This document shows positions 39,457 to 50,639 of a DNA stretch of 64,000 bases, one piece after another. A program made the translations under genes and the position numbers. How positions within the stretch are numbered: the first letter of the stretch is position 1; every line of letters begins with the position of its first letter. Source of the DNA: Varroa destructor (lineage: Eukaryota > Arthropoda > Arachnida > Mesostigmata > Varroidae); NCBI RefSeq assembly GCF_002443255.2, contig NW_019211456.1:15150229-15214228 (forward strand), in the 5' to 3' direction. The notes under the pieces were generated by a model that did not search any database, had not been told where the DNA came from, and was given only the letters and a program-made list of their open reading frames with translations.

Positions 39457-40250
39457 TTAGGCACCATTTTGATCAACTACCTTCTGCCATTGTTTTGATA
39501 ACACCATAATTCCATCACCGTATGACCGTTGTTGTTGTCTCTGGCCGAAGAACTGTGAGCTGATTTTCCACCCCTTATTGAGGCTAAATTAACAGTATTA
39601 AGGCAGTTTTGCAGGGTCCGAAACAGACAGTAGAACATAGTCGGATGGTGGAAGTCTCCCGCTTAACGACAGATGTATCAAAACATTTCATATAAATTCT
39701 GTCAATTTTTGCTGGGTAGCTAAAGACACATAGGGTCTGGCATTATCATGACGGAAGACAATGCCCCTTCCGTTCCGGTCGATATTTTCAATGACTTATT
39801 GCTAACCTTGTTTGTTTAAATTAATCAATGGACAGAAGCCCATCATGCGCGGTATCTATCCTATCCTACCAAGCACATAACGCGATCTTGCTTGGCGTGG
39901 CTGCATGAATTATGGAACACGCTTTTTTTTTTGCGAATTTTTGTCGTAAATCAGCAGTAATCAGCCCTCTTTCTTTCTGAACAATCGGGGAGATTGAAAT
40001 ACGATTGACTAAGTTGTCTTGCGTCGCTTCACCAAATGTTCAATGTCTTTTTACTAACTCACTAAACAATTTTTTCGAATAGTTTAAAACTATTTGGTAG
40101 TTAATGTTTAATTTTTGCTCATTTCGATCCTCATAATTTCGTCAACTTCAATCGTAAGTGGTTGACCGTTACAAGGAGCACCTTTCACAACGAAAGCAAC
40201 AAAAGTATTTTTGAGTCGTTCCTTTCGACATATCTTGGCCCGCACGTTTT
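39457..40250 (-). pseudogene. Decayed mariner-family transposase
   Basis: Read on the minus strand, fragments of a mariner (Tc1/mariner superfamily) transposase appear in the right order. Near 40126-40167 the N-terminal region reads QPLTIEVDEIMRI. At about 39700-39775 is the RGIVFRHDNARPYVSLAT block that holds the second catalytic Asp. At about 39637-39672 is SGRLPPSDY, the degenerate form of the block holding the third catalytic Asp, which here appears replaced. The C-terminus WQKVVDQNGA ends in a stop at 39457-39459. Frames change several times between these blocks and stops interrupt them, so it is a relic. Total span, about 0.8 kb, fits a transposase of some 340 residues with deletions. 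I did not identify the terminal inverted repeats. Confidence 0.78.
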
Positions 40251-41605
40251 TTTTTCTTTATGAGCCTGGACAGCACTTGTGCCTTTATCGTAAGAAATTT
40301 GTAAAATATAGTGAATTTTTATATAAATTCGTTCTATATTGAAAGCATTTTATTTTAGGCCTGATTAGAGGCATTTTTAGACCAACGATTTTAGCGCATC
40401 TACTATTGTTAGATTTCCGCCTTCTAAGATAGACTTTAAAGCCATCTAGCTAGAAAAAAAACATTTTTTGAAAAATCAATGTGCTTATTAATCTCTTATA
40501 ATTGCCTATCGATCATTTATAATCGTATGAGGCTAATCCATAAATATGATCACATATATTCGAAGTATTATTACATGAAAATCATACGCGTCCACTAGTT
40601 ATCTACGTGAACGTATGAATGTACACACTACGAATCAGTCGTCTGCTATGTTATTTGTTTTTACAGTGTTTACCGGCACTCTCCACTGTTTCATATCGGC
40701 AATTGTTATTATAACTGGGGCAAGATTTATTTAATCACACATGTTGTATAGTAGGTGTATATAGTCGGGCTTAGCTTTTCTAACGGCAGGTTTTGTTATT
40801 TAAGTTACCACACGGGTAACGGCTTTTCATATTCATCTCAATGGTAAGATGTGACATACAATCCAACGGATTCTTCGATAACCTCTTCTTCGATAAGTCT
40901 TCTTTCGCCAAGCTGCCTGCCGACTTTAATAATGCTTCATATATACAACATATAATACATATATACAACAACAGCGAAAAGCAAACCGTTAATACTATTC
41001 TATATATGAATGCGGCGTAGCGTATGATAGTCATATCGTATAAATAAAGAAGTTCTATGGACTCACCGTTGAGCATGGGTTATATTACTTTCAGCCACGG
41101 TAATGTTGGAAAGGTCCCTGTTTAGGGTATTTGAAAATGTCGACTCAGTTAGTAGAGACTTAACGAACAATTTCGAAAGCAATACTTAGCTCTCGTAGCT
41201 TTTTCTACTACTGATTGTGGCCGTGAAAGATATATGGTGCTATTATTAAATATCTGCAATAGAAGCTAGTAGTGCATATTTATATACGATCTTACACATT
41301 GAAGTAGTTGGTTTTACTAAAAACTAGCTTTTGCAGCTCTAAATTCAATGCATGGAGGAAGTTTTTTGTCGAGTTTTTCCAATGCTTAACTGAAGAAAAA
41401 AAAAAACAGAAAAAAAACAAGGAGAGAAATCGAAATAAAATGATATTGTCTCTTGTTGTATTGTATCACCTTTGTTTTCGGTGTAGTTAACGTTCCACGC
41501 TACGTTCATTAACATGACACCACTAACTCTGGTAATGACTATTTGTGTGATACGCAGCATAATTAATAATATATTGTTTATCTTTCTTATCTATAATCCA
41601 ATACG
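40251..41605. other. Gene-free AT-rich stretch
   Basis: AT-rich DNA without a supported gene. A minus-strand open frame at 40780-41076 encodes one hydrophobic segment (residues about 28-48) but has no recognisable family. A Lys-rich open frame at 41308-41490 is driven by A-runs. Confidence 0.55.
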
Positions 41606-41607
41606 TG

Positions 41608-41685
41608 GACAGCCGCGGTGGCTGGTAAACGAATGTTTAATTCGTTTATATTGCGTTGCGAATCCTCTGTAGTGGAAGTAAGAGC
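41608..41685 (+). repeat. tRNA-derived SINE-like head, + strand
   Basis: AGCCGCGGTGGCTGGTAAACG (41611 onward) resembles the A-box head of arthropod tRNA-derived SINEs. It is followed by TTGCGAATCC (41656-41665), a one-mismatch version of the pol III B box GGTTCGAATCC. The spacing between boxes is tRNA-like. It differs enough from the copies at 20.9 and 47.9 kb to be either an old member of the same family or another family. Confidence 0.4.
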
Positions 41686-41689
41686 ACGT

Positions 41690-43600
41690 ACTTACTGAAA
41701 ACGCCACAAAAGCTAGACCTTGAAGACCCCAGATACACTATATTCTTTAGGCCTTATCTGAAGATGATATCCGGGAGGGTACCAGTACAGCCTAAAAACC
41801 ATGGTCTTCTCGGTGTCCTGATTCTGAAACGCGGATTGCCGAGGGCGGATGGACGCATGTTACTTTGAGCCGTCTGTTTTTCACTGTTGTTGGTGTTCTC
41901 AATCTTTGAAGCCTAAATGCTGTTAATGATAAGGCTGCGTGACTTTTTCAAATAATTGACCTTGCACCCCCTAGCAATACCTACTCAGCTAATCTTACCA
42001 TGCATCATTCAACTCTGCCTGATTACTTACAAAATGAATAAATGTACGTCTTCGAGTCATTAGATTAGGATAGGCTGTGTGCTAGGTAAATACCGTGTTA
42101 CAGTACATAATCAGGAGCAGATTTCAGCGCATGTACGGTGGTCTGTCTATGACAAATAACGGTCTATTTGTCCTTCTTGACTTCTTTTATATGCAGGAAT
42201 CCCAAAAGGCACTTCAGTGATATTTCTCAGAGCTTTTTACTGCCATAATGTTCTTGGGGTACAGATTAGCTCAGCAGCCGTATGTTGCAAGGTGAATTAT
42301 GAACCTATTTAAGTGATTTCTAGTAAATTACTTAAAAGTGCGCGCGTGCTGGCAGTTCAACGCATGGTTGCACGCACCGGCGGAGTCACCTCACTGTTTT
42401 TGGCTTCGCGCTATCATGGGACGCTTAGCAATCAGCTATAGATGGCGTTCCCATTAAATGTTTTGTGTCGTTAATAACTAATAAAATTAAATATAAGAAT
42501 AAAACATATTCAGCCGCCTTTTACCAGCGAAAATAGGTTAATTAAACCGAACTCTTCTCCAAATCTTTATGGCCACTGAGTAGCATTAGAGAGAACTGGC
42601 ACGAAATATCGTTTTAACCGGATACATCACCCGAACGGAATGGAGTCTTCAAATATGTATATGATTAAGTTGCCTAAAATCGTTCGCTTAGTCCTATACG
42701 TTTACAGGATATGAACTATAATATATTACATTATGATAAATACAGTATACTCTTTTACATTTCATACTAGGTATAATACAACTAAGCTAAGTTTTTCCCC
42801 TTCTCATTCGACACTAAACTTTAATAAAGTACTTTGACTACTATAATATTACAATATTATATAATATATATATATATATAATGGGGTAGATTTGTTGTTG
42901 ATTTGTTGAAAAAATTGCATCATGCCTGTTTTAATTAGCCTCATAGAATAACCATAGGGTTAAGGGCAATCCCTCCATTCTTAAAAAATATGTGCTACGA
43001 AGATTCAACGCATGATTTCTTTCTATCAAGAAAAAATCTTCGGTATTCAATAATAAGTAATGTAAACGTTTTATAGCGACCATAAGTCCACAATAAAAGT
43101 AAACGGGGTTTCGCGAAGAGCAGAGCAGAGAATCGACAGCAAAAACACCATTAAAATTAGGTTGACACAATTAGGGGCGCCGTCGTTGTTCGTATAATAA
43201 CTGTGCTGTTTGCTCAGACTTGTGGAGACAATGGTCAGGTCTGTCTAATGTTTTACGCCTCGTTGAGCGTAATATTAAATTTTTTGGTTGCTCGTTCGAG
43301 AAGTTCTTCCGTGGCCGCGCTGTATCACCTGGCGAGTGGTCGCCGGTGAAATCGCCAGTGCTCGCACGATGCTGGTGGGGGCGGCAGTAGTGGAACAGAT
43401 GAATGAGTGGTACGAAGTGGACGGGGCAAAATAGCGTGAGCTCATGCGAATGCAGGTAACTACGCTTGAGGGACTCGATGTCTGCTCTTAACACGACAAA
43501 CTTCATACTTAAGGAGTGAAAAAAAGAAATCACTGATTTGACAAAGATTGATTTTCAGATTGGTTCGTTTGGTGAAACTGTTATCGAAACAAGCAAGAAA
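41690..43600. other. Gene-free stretch with one GC-richer island
   Basis: Mostly AT-rich, with a TA microsatellite at about 42864-42880. The span 43170-43530 is noticeably GC-richer and open on the minus strand for 120 codons (43171-43533). The translation (His, Arg and Pro rich) is not one I recognise, and the opposite strand is also open in part, so I do not call a gene. Confidence 0.5.
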
Positions 43601-43622
43601 TTAGGGAGAGGCCAAGGGGGAC

Positions 43623-43646
43623 AGAGAGAGAGAGAGAGAGAGAGAG
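43623..43646 (+). repeat. (AG)12 microsatellite
   Basis: Twelve uninterrupted AG units lie four bases before the left arm of a perfect palindrome (43650-43695). Confidence 0.97.
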
Positions 43647-43649
43647 AAA

Positions 43650-43695
43650 GAAATGAAGGCGGACGAACCATAAATGGTTCGTCCGCCTTCATTTC
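43650..43695. repeat. Perfect palindrome, 22-bp arms, 2-base spacer
   Basis: The 22 bases at 43650-43671 (start GAAATGAAGG, end CGAACCAT) are the exact reverse complement of 43674-43695, with only AA between them. No mismatch was found. A 2-base loop is too tight for a microRNA precursor, and nothing nearby suggests a gene end. A fold-back template-switch event during replication beside the AG repeat, or a very young inverted-repeat insertion, would produce this. Confidence 0.95.
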
Positions 43696-43831
43696 GACGA
43701 TAGACGATGCTGCGTTTTAGGTAAACAAAAAAACGATCAAACGGAGGAAACAACTCAGCTGTGCCGGTGCCGTCTCTTTTGCACCGAAACAATAAAGGAA
43801 AAATAAGAACAAGCAAATTTAGAATAGCCAT

Positions 43832-46800
43832 GCTGGTATTTACACTGTGAACTTGACTTAAGATTGATTATTACATTACACGTTAAAATTAAGTTATAGA
43901 TCGTTGAAAGTGGACGCAGCGCCGACCAAATATTATCTGGTGTATTATATGCAAGTATAGTCTACTTGTTGATCGAAAGTTACGCAACTTTTCCATGCAA
44001 TTTTTTTCTTTTTCAATATAGGCATTGTACAGTGTATTTCAAATCACAAGAAAACACGAAAAATTACTTAAAATTAATTAAAGCGCGTTACACTTTTGTT
44101 AAACCTAATCAACTCTTCAAGGTTTTGATCCTACAGCGACTTCCGAACTCTAGCTGCTGTGAATATTTTATCGTTCTTGTATTGTGAAATATTTGACATC
44201 ATGTAGGTAAAAATTTAAAGAGGAAATAACATTAAAAAAAAAATGTAAAAAATATCTAGTTTAGACTCAAATTGGGCGGTACAATTTTCCAAAAGTTCTA
44301 TAGATAGCCGAGATTAATTATCCTATTCTTGCATTATAATTTGAACCCCACTAGAGCGTAGTTTTATGCATAGCGTTTTTATTAGTAATTCAAACTGCGT
44401 GCTCCATGATGGAAAGATAAATACATATGTTGCGCTTCACTTATGGACATAATTATTTAACCAACTCTTTAGGGAAATTTTAGCCTTTCTTTTTTCTACC
44501 AAAAAAACTGTGTCTGTTTAAATCTATTACTGCATGTTAACGATATTTACAGAAAAGACAACTTTATACCAATTTAAGTATTTGAATTACGCCATATTAG
44601 TACGATCCATGAGTTAGACGCATTTTGCAGAATCTTGAACTCTTTGCTTTCCGTTTTTAGAAAAATTAGTTTATTATACACATAATAATAATCGTATGAT
44701 GTTTACTTAAGCTAACAAAAGGTTTACGTGATGGCCGGCGGAGTAATAGTAACGATGCAGAGGTGTAAGTATTATGGTACAATTAGTATGTAGAGTGAAC
44801 GTAAGAGTGAACGCCTTAAAAGCAGTTTCGACAATATCCACTTGGTTTCCGGTAGGGTATTTGATAGAGAAAAGCATTGGATGTTATTAGCTACACTGGA
44901 GAAAATAATCAGTCATGCCCTGGGGTTCCAAGAGCTCTTCTCCGTTGTATTTCTATTCAAAATATCTTACTGTAGATTTCTGTGTTTCACATAAAGTTTA
45001 CCTAAGGCTATGACACAACAGATTAAAAAACTCCTGCTGTTAACGATCGATGAAGTTTCAAGGCTATTTTGTGAGAACGAGATGCTCATGTCAGTTCTAG
45101 AATGAACCGTTTCTAGATCTGTATTTTTTTTGTAGCCCTCGTAGTGGGTCATATTTTAAATCTTTGGAAAGGATAAGTAACCGACCTCTTTTAAGAGCAC
45201 CCGCTCACCTTCGTTCACTACGCAACCTCGTGATTTAATTTGTATCGCTTAGAACCAATTTTTTAAGTGGCTTTATTAGTCATGCAAGGGCGATCCCATA
45301 GACTTAATTTTTTTTAATTGGAAAATAAAAACGATTTGAAATTGAATTAAGAGAATAGTAGTCATTCAGCATTCAATTACTGGTCGCGTTAATTACCGCC
45401 CTAATAATCTCATGTAGTTAAGTCCGCGTGTGATATATTCTCTGTTATCAGTTTTACGTTCTAGGGGGTATGGTAAAATACTTATATGCCGATAGTACTT
45501 ATTTTTAAGCTCTAGGCCAAATGCCAGCCCAAAAAATAGTTTCAACAAATAGCGATTTTTTCAAAAGTCTTCAATCAGCACATACTTGCAACCTTTGGAA
45601 ACGAGATCCCTTTAATATATTATGTGATAATTATTATTTAACATATAATATAATTTGATTAATTTACAGTGCTGATTACAAGTTGTGTCCTCACTGCACA
45701 AATCGCTATGCGAGCAACTACAACTTTCTAGAGTTAATTAGAATATATCTTTAGGCAAAGTCTGGTATCGGCAAATTCGGTAGCTTGTGTAACGATCACT
45801 AAAATAACTAGCCCAACGGGTATAAACGTAGAGGAAGAAACAAGTTTAAGCATTCGGATAGAGAAACAGCGAGAAGAGCGGACATGCGCAGTGCCTGTAT
45901 TATACAAAAGTGATTTGGTCATTGTATGCATTGCTGGTGTACGGTTTATTTATTTCGGGCAAGGTGAAAGCTATCCTTGTATTGTAGTTGTACGAGAAAC
46001 ACGTGTCATTTTTTCAACTTTATAACACACCTAAAGGATGAATTCGATCGAACTGAGCGTATAAGACCTCACAAACGAAATCGTGATGTTAAATTGCAAC
46101 AATAGAAAATTGAATAATGGAATATAAACGTGGCTCCAGATCGAAATTGCTTTGCTACTGGTGATGTTCTTCACGTTAGACCTATCGATAAGCAAAATCT
46201 CGTTTAGTGTGCTTATTTTTCACTCATTTTGAATTATACTGCTATTCTATCTCCCGGCCGTATAACACACGCTCGCAATGACAATAGGCCACTAATTTCA
46301 TAAGTTCGCCATTACTGGGAGCTCACCGCTTTTATACGTTTACCTTTGCCAATTCGTTCGAGTCCTGAAAATGTCATCGGTAATTTTCTTTTACATCCTT
46401 TTTCAAAAGAGATCATTCTCTCACACAATGTCTTGCTGGCAGTTTGGTCGTGTTGCGTAATAACACTTATATGTGTTATTTCGAATCTGATCCTAGAGTC
46501 GATTCGGAGCTAACCTTCCAGGTCGGCTCATTCTCATTTAAGGACACGATAACATTTTCTCGCCTAGGAAATTTCAAACGTTTTGCCAGCAGCAGATCAG
46601 TAGATCCTTCAGCGCTGGCGCCCCTGTGCTGTCGTAGATAGAAAATTTCTACTCAACAACGCAGGAAAAGGAACGTCGTGTTAATCTATTTGCACGAAGT
46701 AATTACCCTTGGGTCAGCAGTGACTCCGTTGCCATACACCCAACATTTTCTAGCAAGGAAGCGATCTAGAAATCCGACGAAGCGGAGTGCAATTAGTGCA

Positions 46801-47860
46801 GGTCATCGACGTCACTTGGCATTATTCTCTGCTGCGCGGCGCTAATTTATACGGTGAAAGCACCATGTGGCAATCCACGTCCATCTGGGTCGTATGGGGT
46901 GTTCAAAGTGGACGCTAGTCAGATGAATGACTATGATGATACGGGAAACTGGGGAGTTTGGCTTGCTTAAATTTTAGTATTCATCTCAGTATAGAGAGAG
47001 GATAGCAAGGACGCTAGATTTAGTAATCTAGGTCGAAAAATATATCAGTTTGAAAAGACAGATAATACGCAGATTTACCAGTTCCTTGTGCGCTTAACCC
47101 ATCCTGGCATTCTTAGTATGCACCCTTCCGCCAGTAGATCTAGGTTCGAGATTGCTTTTGCCTCCTACTTCCAATGTAAATAAAAAATTTCAAATCAACT
47201 CTCCGACCTTTACGTGTGCTCTTCAGTATAGAAGAATAACACTTCAACCTTGCTTGCTAAAAGGATATTACTTAAGTTTTACAACTCTCCAGAATAGACT
47301 AACTTAAAAATTGTAGAAACGATTCGCGCGTGAGTAAAGGAGGTTTCCTGCCTTCGGTTTTGCATCAAATGTTAATCAAAATAACGTTCTGCACTCGCCT
47401 TGTCTCATCTTTATAGGGTTGGCTGGGTGCATATGTTAGTTGGGGGTATTCTAGATAACTGTATCAAATATAGCTGTATTTCGATATAATAAGTATATGA
47501 GATTATCAAGACGGGTCACGTGGACATTGACTAGGTGTGCTTACTAGATGCAATCGCAGAAGTCAACAGGCTTCATTATCACTCCAACGAATGTGGAGGC
47601 AACAGGTTTAGGCCCTTCTCAAGCAAGGGCCCTAGTTTCATAGTGTGATTAGAAATACGCGCTACCGCTATTTACATCGGATTAGTTCAAGCTGTTCGAT
47701 GCGAAAATAGCCAGTGTTGGCAGCTAAATATATTGGCGGAAGGTGGGTGTTAGATCTCACAGTGTCAACCTAATGTTTCTAGTTTAACACCATTGTTAAG
47801 CGGTGCTTCAGTCGACTTGTCCCCAGCATTTAACGACGTCATGTAATGTCAGAAGATAGG
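43832..47860. other. Gene-free AT-rich stretch
   Basis: I see no gene here. Open frames up to about 75 codons (43966-44187, 45734-45931, 46444-46641) are at the level expected by chance and have no recognisable motifs. Confidence 0.6.
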
Positions 47861-47869
47861 AAACGTGCC

Positions 47870-47960
47870 GGGTCTGTGTTCAACCGTGATAGCTTGATCG
47901 ATAATTGCGATTGAGATCGAGGTTCGAATCCGGACATGGACACGCTTGCTTTCCCGCTGG
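47870..47960 (+). repeat. tRNA-derived SINE-like element, + strand
   Basis: An exact B box (GGTTCGAATCC, 47921-47931) is followed by GGACATGGACACGCTT. This nearly repeats the GGCCGTGGAGACGCTT that follows the B box of the minus-strand copy near 20.85 kb. Upstream, TAGCTTGATCGAT parallels TTGCTTGATGAAT in that copy. The A box is degenerate. The two copies support a repeat family rather than a tRNA gene. Confidence 0.55.
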
Positions 47961-49149
47961 ATCCAGCTTTAAATGATAAAATGACTAAGAACAATACAAC
48001 TCGAATCATCGAGGGTTCGTTATTAGTACCTAATCAACATCGTGTGTCGCCCGGGGCCGCGTGCGATCCCGTACTATTTTTAGCGGTTCATTTTACATGG
48101 AAGTTTGTAACATGGTATTCCTTATTACTTCCGTATGAGTGGTAAAATAATACCAAACATGGGTGAAATTAGCTCTAAAGAACAAATAAGGTGCTTATCG
48201 GCGATGTAGGTGTTGTGTCGTCGAAAAAGCAAATTTTTTAATCCTACTGGCAAACGCAAACTGCCAGAGGCCCTATTTAGAACGAGAGATTGTCAGCTTG
48301 GTAAACGAGAGAGAAGTTAGTTGAACATCTTTGCAGTAGAATTACCAACATTGGACGGGGACATTTAGCTTTTGCTGTACACGATTTTGGGTCGTTATGG
48401 TAAAGTATACGAGGCACTTGTAAATGTGGCGTGCGATTACCAGGACTAGATAGAAGTTGCGCTATCGTAAGTTAAACGACTATTGTAGTTGTATCAATCT
48501 CCGTTTAACATTCATCACGCCACAACCTAATTAACAGATGATAGCCATTTAAGAGAAAAGTACCGAAACTTACCGCAAATCTTGGAAGGCCCAAGAAAAA
48601 CAATTCGTACGTTTTGAGCAAGGGATATTTTTGGTTGATTGAAAGCTTCATCCGCTTTTCTGACGGCCTACTAGGCCATATTCCAATACCTGATTGCACA
48701 CCTCAACATCGAGGCGAAAAGTTCGGGAAGAAAAGATTCAAAATCCGATCACTTCATCGGTAAAAAATAAATCAAGTAACTTTGGAAGTTATGCGTCGAC
48801 CAACCAATGTCAACACCGGCCAAAAAGGTCACAACAACAGTAAATGAATTCAGTGAATCATCATATACTAAACATTCTATCAGGATTTTCCGTCGAAGCT
48901 GCCCGTGTAAAGCGAGCAATTTGTATAAGCAGACAATTATCAGAGAATCATGAAACAAAACTATGTTGAATAATGGGTACACGTAATAACTTTGGTAACA
49001 ATTACGTCGATTATTCTGGCGTGTTATGTGGCAACAAACGAACAGATACGCATAAATGAAACTAATGTGTGTTGAGAATACTAGTTTAAATGATAGGAAT
49101 TGCAATAAAAAAGACAGTAGCAAGATTAGATATCCATTATGACGGACGG

Positions 49150-50480
49150 TTTTCACTCAGGTTGCCAGCTACGACAAGCGAGTGATTTGGAAGGTTTTAT
49201 TGGACACTTGTCCGCAATGTTTATTCGTTTATTTCTTCTTCGTGAAACGGCTGTTGAATCCATCATTGACTACGTGTTCAACGAACACGACTGTTCAAAG
49301 TTCGGAAGACGCTAGGAAGTTCCGGAAATAACTTCAGGTGAATAGCATCACTGAGACATGGCCTTTGGAACAAATCACTGCTCATATCGAAGACGACTCG
49401 GCTCAACTTCACACGTTGGCTGGAATGAGTTGCATGTCTTCTTTCCGTGTCGATACGAACAGTAATGAGGCAATAGGAAAATGTCCACTGGATGACTCTT
49501 CTATAGTGGTGACAGACATTTCGGATCGACAAAGGTACCAGATATCGTTTCGCCATTATAACTGCCAATGGTTCCCTGCCTAATGCCCAGGCTAAACAGC
49601 GATTCCAAGTGAAAATCGGCTTTCTCTAGAGCGCCGAGATTATAGGTATATACTCGATCAAAAAGGGAGTTACACATTTCCGCAGATTTAAACATCTTCT
49701 TCACGGAGCTAATTTTCGTACTACTATCAGACCGTTATGTGGTGAGTTTCCCTCTCAGAGAAAGCATAAAATTATCCAGGAGGTAACTAGAAGATCGCAA
49801 AACAATATGTTAAAACAATATCTTTCCATTACTGATGAAAACCAAAAAAATCAAATACTGTTTCCAATCTGAGGATCCGCACTCTTACGAACGTAAACAT
49901 GAAGCATGACGACAAATCTCTGAGTGTCGCGCGACCATTTCTTTCACAAAGGGTCAGTATATGGTGTTTCCTCCGGGGTAAAGGTGTCGTTATGGCCTTT
50001 TTCTTTGATCACGACTTTGTCAATGACGAGTTTTATCGAAACCTGTTGCAAGCCTTTCTGTAGACTACAAAAGCCAAAGCCCATTGAGCAAATGCCTTCC
50101 TCACCATGCTATAAAAGAGAACGCCGCTTACCTCTGTAGATTTTGTTGAGCAAATTATCTGTAAGGAAAACAGCGTGTCAAATGGGAAGAGTTATATCGA
50201 TTTATTCGTGTACTTCAGTGGCAAAGGCTATCCATTTAGGGCTAGCGTCACCGTCACTGGCATTAACCAGATTTGGAAGTAACCAAAGTCATTTTTGAGA
50301 ATACGTTTTCTCGGATGTTTGAGCTATAACCATCAGTCAATCTGACTTCCGAAATGCTGAAGTGAGATTCCGATGTTCTGCGATGATTTATGCCAAAAGA
50401 TGACCTCATTAACGATACATCTTTAATAAATTTTGGAACCGGTTTTTGCAATATTTGCGTTTCGCTCATCTACGAAAGGT
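49150..50480 (-). pseudogene. Frame-broken coding-like block of unknown origin
   Basis: Three open frames of 67-96 codons lie in close order on the minus strand: 50263-50469 (starts MSETQILQKPVPKFIKD), 49501-49704 (starts MKKMFKSAEMCNSLFD) and 49278-49568. Between them (about 49700-50260) the minus strand also gives protein-like pieces split by single stops and frame changes, for example KLVIDKVVIKEKGHND. The texture is that of a decayed intronless protein gene: a transposon, a retroposed gene or an endogenous viral element. I do not recognise the family. The + strand is also partly open here (49338-49583, 49924-50139, 50446-50631), so coding on that side is not excluded. Low confidence. Confidence 0.25.
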
Positions 50481-50639
50481 TGCAGAAAGTGTCTTTTTAA
50501 AAGATAATTTGGGCAGTCTGATTACTCATCGATTTCCTCTTGAGATTTTTGAAGTCCGTCATATCTGCGTAAGTTGGCTACGGATCAGATCACGAGAAAT
50601 ATACTCGTCAGTGAATATGAAAGTGCAATGATTTTCTAG

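Noticed and set aside
40780..41076. 98-codon minus-strand frame with one hydrophobic segment
   Set aside because: A single hydrophobic stretch in AT-rich DNA is common by chance; no family match and no splice support.
43171..43533. 120-codon open frame on the minus strand
   Set aside because: GC-richer island, His/Arg/Pro-rich translation without known family, opposite strand partly open.
43650..43695. MicroRNA precursor at the perfect palindrome
   Set aside because: The 2-base loop and absence of bulges are not typical of a Drosha/Dicer substrate; template switching or an inverted repeat is more likely.
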